Below, one piece after another: positions 6,437 to 8,953 of a stretch of 8,953 nt of DNA; position 1 is the stretch's first letter, and every line of letters begins with the position of its first letter. The position numbers were made by a program, and so were the translations under genes. Source of the stretch: Candidatus Thorarchaeota archaeon SMTZ1-83 (GTDB taxonomy: Archaea > Asgardarchaeota > Thorarchaeia > Thorarchaeales > Thorarchaeaceae); NCBI GenBank assembly GCA_001563325.1, contig LRSK01000015.1:1-8953 (forward strand), read 5' to 3'. The notes under the pieces are model-generated. The model was not told where the DNA came from, searched no databases, and saw only the letters and a list, made by a program, of their open reading frames with translations.

Positions 6437-6557
6437 GATACAGTTCTGTCCTTACACCAGCCTTGAATCGATTGTACTGTTCAGGCCAATCTTTGACGTG
6501 CTTGTTGTTCTTCTTTGCCAATGCCAATTACTTACACCACGAATGGAGTAGTCACAA

Positions 6558-6877
6558 ATGGATATCAATTGGCGTGAACTTGGTGGCTCAGTAAGGGCTA
6601 CTCTCAGACGAGTTTTGAGACAATTCCCGAAGTAGTCAGTTCGGAAACCGGCTGCTACATCGGAGATGCGCCAAGAGGGTGTCAGCGCGCTCCCACGTCT
6701 GAGGACCGGTGATGTGATTGCAGAGGTAGAAGAAGGCGTGCAGTGAAGTTGACAACTTGCATCACATCACCTCTGGAGGAGCTGCGCTGACAATAGTACT
6801 AGGTGCCAACCTAAGTCTTCTTTTCATGACTGTGAAACTTGAAGGAATCAAGGTGGAGGACACGAACATCATCTCCT
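6558..6877 (+). pseudogene. Possible decayed gene C, frameshifted fragments
   Basis: The ATG at 6558 has GGAG (6545-6548) 9 nt upstream and encodes MDINWRELGGSVRATLRRVL, then TAG at 6633. A second frame reads PEVVSSETGCYIGDAPRG (from about 6626). The first frame then resumes as RQEGVSALPRLRTGDVIAEV (about 6672-6731) and ends at TGA 6744. A third frame carries GGAALTIVLGANLSLLFMTV and then KLEGIKVEDTNIISF (about 6778-6879). Codons starting with a purine dominate in each piece, which suggests former coding sequence with at least three shifts. The end abuts the stop of the membrane-protein gene on the other strand, so anything beyond 6877 is probably shadow. No family is recognised, and chance or an antisense reading cannot be excluded. 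Confidence 0.33.
6708..6771. repeat. 11-bp perfect inverted repeat enclosing a 13-bp near-palindrome
   Basis: GGTGATGTGAT (6708-6718) and ATCACATCACC (6761-6771) are exact reverse complements. Pairing continues for three more bases (GCA with TGC) if one T is bulged. Inside the loop, AAGTTGACAACTT (6746-6758) is itself a dyad with 6-bp arms around a central A. This could be a large hairpin or paired regulatory sites; no function can be assigned. Confidence 0.4.
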
Positions 6878-7825
6878 TCATGCCATCACTATCGTCAGCA
6901 GAAGACTTAGCCAATAACTGATACTAACATAGAGTGCGAACCATCTTCTTGACTGGTGATCGCTTGGATAGTGAATCTGCCAGATTCTCCTTCCTACGAA
7001 CAGGAAGATGGCATACAGGGCTAGTATGATGGGCATTACTACAGCAACCAGCTGAAGTAAATCCAGACCCGGGAAGTTGACTCCTGTGACTACCATGATG
7101 CCATACTGGATGGAGCCACCAAGTCCGAGACTCAAACCCTGCGCGAACAAGCCAAGGATGGCTCTCGAAGTCATGAGCATGGACGTGGTCAAGTAGAAGA
7201 GCGATGGGACAAAGGACTCTCGCACTGTACGGAATCCAAGTGGCAGCAAGAAGACCAAGCCAACAATGGCTGACATTAGAAGCATCCCTTGAACGCGAGA
7301 TTCAAAGAAGACCGGGTTGTCAGTTATTGTGTCTGTGAAGAAGACCCAGCTCCACGGATCATGGAAGACTGGCGCATTAGCGGGCGGAAGAGGTATTGCT
7401 CCATACCACGGCAACGAACCCACCCACCCTGCGTCGAAGAGGTTCAAGAACGCAACACTGCTCCAAGTCCTAGCAATTCCAGTACTGCCTTGGCTTACGT
7501 GCAATGAAAGGTCGCTCATGACATGATAGAACTCAGCTACAAAGCTGCCTAAAACGAATAGACCAATAGCCAGGTACACGAGATACAGCCTGAGTTTGAG
7601 CTGTCTTCTCAGATACTCTCTGTATCCATCCGGAGAGTCTTCCTTCTGAGGATTGAGAGGGCCGATGTTCGGTCCCACGATGGTATAGGATAGGTATCTT
7701 CGAATTCTGCTCCCGGTTCCGTTCTTGAGTGAGGGATAAAGAAGCACAAACAAAGACACCAATAGGATTGGCAACGCAAAAGCGAGCAGGATTGCTTGGA
7801 AACTCGTCAATTCGAGGATGAACAT
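6878..7825 (-). CDS. Multi-pass membrane protein of unknown function, paired with a serine hydrolase
   Basis: A 315-residue integral membrane protein that I do not recognise. Hydrophobic segments lie at about 9-29, 79-97, 180-198, 206-225, 257-277 and 295-313. Positively charged loops at 31-78 (SRIRRYLSY, YLRRQLKLR) and 278-294 (GRRIWQIHYPSDHQSRR) suggest they face the cytoplasm. By the positive-inside rule, both ends and the aromatic, Pro-rich loop 100-178 (GWVGSLPWYG, HDPWSWVFF) would then face outside. There is no N-terminal cleavable signal and no catalytic motif. The ATG follows the hydrolase stop after 5 nt, with a GGAGGG site inside the hydrolase's last codons, so the two are translationally linked. 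It may anchor, assist or export for the hydrolase; that is inference from position only. Downstream on the minus strand only a weak 5-bp hairpin (6838-6852) is seen. Confidence 0.85.
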   Translation of the reverse strand: MFILELTSFQAILLAFALPILLVSLFVLLYPSLKNGTGSRIRRYLSYTIVGPNIGPLNPQKEDSPDGYREYLRRQLKLRLYLVYLAIGLFVLGSFVAEFYHVMSDLSLHVSQGSTGIARTWSSVAFLNLFDAGWVGSLPWYGAIPLPPANAPVFHDPWSWVFFTDTITDNPVFFESRVQGMLLMSAIVGLVFLLPLGFRTVRESFVPSLFYLTTSMLMTSRAILGLFAQGLSLGLGGSIQYGIMVVTGVNFPGLDLLQLVAVVMPIILALYAIFLFVGRRIWQIHYPSDHQSRRWFALYVSISYWLSLLLTIVMA

Positions 7826-7830
7826 TGTCC

Positions 7831-8953
7831 CTAGTCCCTCCTTCTGTATTTGTCTGAGGACCCTCTTCTGGGCACTTGCTTCAGTTTCATGTTCCAGTAC
7901 GCTCCTGCAAGTAGAGCGGGTACTGGGATTACTATTAATAACGACAGTGTGACCGAGTCAATAGTTGAAACTGTTGAAGCGGTCCCGTCAATGGCGGCTG
8001 GGATAATGTACTCGAACAACATTGCTGTTTGAGGATATAGCTCATAGGCCGGCACGCTGGATGTGAACACAACAACCATGTCGAAACTCGGTACTGCAAA
8101 GATGAACTGACCCGCATATCCTTGAGCAGAATACACATTTGCCACGTCAGTTGGGTTTGTCCACCATTGGTATCCATATCCACTGTACTCATTGAATATG
8201 AAACTGGTCTGGGTTGACTTCTCAACCCACTCCGCGGACAGAATCTGCTCATCGTCCCAGGTGCCATTTTTCAGGAAGAGATACCCGAACTTGGCCATGT
8301 CTTGTGGTCGCATTGAAAGGCCTCCACCTGCAGCGTAGTACCCATTCTGGTCCGTGGACCAATGCACATCGTAATCCGATATCCCGAGCGGTTCAAAGAG
8401 ATGCTCAAATGCGAATTCATACAGCGTCTGTCCTGAGGTGATGGCAACTATCGCTCCAAGAAGATGCGAACCACCCGAGTTGTAGGTCCAGGACTCCCCA
8501 GGATGATATGCCATCGGGCGGTCGAGAACGTACTGTATCGCATCACTGCTTTGAAACATGTCCGTGACGTCATTTCCATACTCGCCGTAAGGCAGAGTCC
8601 ATTCATCCCATTCTAGACCTGATGTCATGGTTAGGAGATGCTCTATAGTGATGCTTTGTTTCCGGCTGTCGAGATTGGCGATGGTACGATTCGGGAAGTA
8701 GTCGATCATCTTGTCGTCAACACTCCCAATAAGCCCCTCTTGGATCGCTATTCCCATCAGGGCCGACGTGAAGCTCTTAGTGCAGGAGTGAATTGAATGC
8801 TTTGTGTCAGCGGTGTAGAGCGAGCTGAGATACTCTTCAAAGACCAGGTGGCCGTGTCTCACAACTAGGACTGAGTCGATGTCAACATCATTGACACGGA
8901 TGTAATCCATCATATCTCCGAGTCTGTTGGAGTCAATGCCTTGGTCTTCAGGT
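7831..8953 (-). CDS. Membrane-anchored serine beta-lactamase/esterase-family hydrolase (5' end outside window)
   Basis: The frame is open to the right edge. Upstream of the first ATG (8913) it reads PEDQGIDSNRLGD, the usual start of the mature domain in this family, so the true start and any signal peptide lie beyond the window. Visible length is 373 residues. Numbering from the first whole codon, the SxxK nucleophile motif is SCTK (56-59), the second motif is YNS (157-159) and the third region is GYAGQ (278-282). HLLTMTSGLEWDEW (around 105-118) and GGGLSMRPQDMAKFGYLFL are also typical of the beta-lactamase/class C/DD-peptidase-like clan. A hydrophobic segment at about 334-353 is followed by a tail rich in Lys and Arg, so the catalytic domain should face outside with the tail in the cytoplasm. 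Substrates in this clan range from peptides to esters; antibiotic resistance is not implied. The gene ends in TAG, 5 nt before the membrane-protein gene. Confidence 0.92.
   Translation of the reverse strand, partial: PEDQGIDSNRLGDMMDYIRVNDVDIDSVLVVRHGHLVFEEYLSSLYTADTKHSIHSCTKSFTSALMGIAIQEGLIGSVDDKMIDYFPNRTIANLDSRKQSITIEHLLTMTSGLEWDEWTLPYGEYGNDVTDMFQSSDAIQYVLDRPMAYHPGESWTYNSGGSHLLGAIVAITSGQTLYEFAFEHLFEPLGISDYDVHWSTDQNGYYAAGGGLSMRPQDMAKFGYLFLKNGTWDDEQILSAEWVEKSTQTSFIFNEYSGYGYQWWTNPTDVANVYSAQGYAGQFIFAVPSFDMVVVFTSSVPAYELYPQTAMLFEYIIPAAIDGTASTVSTIDSVTLSLLIVIPVPALLAGAYWNMKLKQVPRRGSSDKYRRRD
7836..7841 (-). promoter_or_regulatory. Ribosome site for the membrane protein, inside the hydrolase gene
   Basis: The minus strand reads GGAGGG within the last Arg-Arg-Asp codons of the hydrolase, 10 nt before the ATG at 7825. 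The overlap of site and upstream gene end points to coupled translation of the pair. Confidence 0.6.

Larger units (their letters stand above)
6218..6549 (+). pseudogene. Possible decayed gene B following a strong ribosome site
   Basis: The ATG at 6218 opens MAHNALW, then TAG. The same frame continues with LASTSDISVLEFLRAANESS and stops at TAA 6314-6316. A further plus-strand frame, open from 6321 to TAG at 6549-6551, has no ATG near its beginning. It contains KKRGGRAVCTACEGGDIVPD (about 6336-6395, with one CxxC pair) and GDSIQFCPYTSLESIVLF downstream. An overlapping frame starting at 6352 is also open for 80 codons, so open length alone proves little. I recognise no domain. Intact hairpins inside the same stretch (6348-6368, 6413-6436) allow a structured RNA as the alternative reading. 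Confidence 0.28.

Noticed and set aside
6352..6594. An 80-codon plus-strand open frame starting at 6352 in the empty region
   Set aside because: It has no ribosome site, its ATG-like start lies inside the 9-bp hairpin, its sequence shows no recognisable pattern, and another frame over the same bases looks more coding-like.
6213..6635. In-frame TAG codons in the empty region read as pyrrolysine
   Set aside because: Three intact genes here (flavoenzyme with a double TAG, SCP2-like protein, hydrolase) end in TAG at natural C-termini, and the region also contains frameshifts and TGA/TAA stops.
6300..6900. tRNA, RNase P RNA or SRP RNA in the empty region
   Set aside because: I found no TPsiC-arm consensus, no RNase P core motifs and no SRP GGAAGNNAGCAG-type loop on either strand by eye; only unassigned hairpins.
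7289..7526. Plus-strand open frames opposite the membrane protein
   Set aside because: They are antisense shadows: the minus frame is continuous, hydrophobic with regular membrane segments and has a ribosome site.
1..8953. CRISPR array, insertion sequence or transposase
   Set aside because: No regularly spaced direct repeats, transposase motifs or terminal repeats with target duplications are visible.

Overview
The window looks archaeal. Two genes (the PHP phosphoesterase and the nitronate monooxygenase-like gene) have a TATA-like box centred about 26-28 nt upstream of the ATG, the arrangement of archaeal leaderless transcripts. Internal genes instead carry GGTGA- or GGAGG-type ribosome sites complementary to the archaeal 16S tail. 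A tungsto-aldehyde:ferredoxin oxidoreductase also fits an anaerobic archaeon. An Asgard-type (for example Thorarchaeota-like) source is my guess from the gene mix and is not proven by the sequence.

Layout. Bases 2-430 (+) are the 3' end of a PepD-family dipeptidase. It converges on a minus-strand block, with a 12-bp inverted repeat (442-484) at the junction. In transcription order (right to left) the block is: PHP-domain metal phosphoesterase (5916-5263), SCP2-like sterol/lipid carrier (5195-4770), nitronate monooxygenase/FabK-like flavoenzyme (4580-3489), iron-dependent alcohol dehydrogenase (3403-2228) and aldehyde ferredoxin oxidoreductase (2214-463). The last two are 13 nt apart and are surely one unit. 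Together they can interconvert an alcohol, its aldehyde and the acid, linking NAD(H) to ferredoxin. The neighbouring lipid carrier hints at a hydrophobic substrate, but that is inference.

Bases 5917-6877 hold no intact gene. They contain several inverted repeats and a patchwork of protein-like plus-strand fragments in shifting frames. One spot (6203-6220) looks like a fossil gene junction: a full GGAGGTGA ribosome site, the stop of one frame, and an ATG two bases later whose frame is cut by TAG after seven codons. I read the region as decayed genes, with low to moderate confidence.

The right end (8953-6878, minus strand) is a two-gene unit. The first gene is a membrane-anchored serine beta-lactamase/esterase-family hydrolase whose start lies beyond the window. 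It is followed after 5 nt by a protein with about six membrane segments that I do not recognise.
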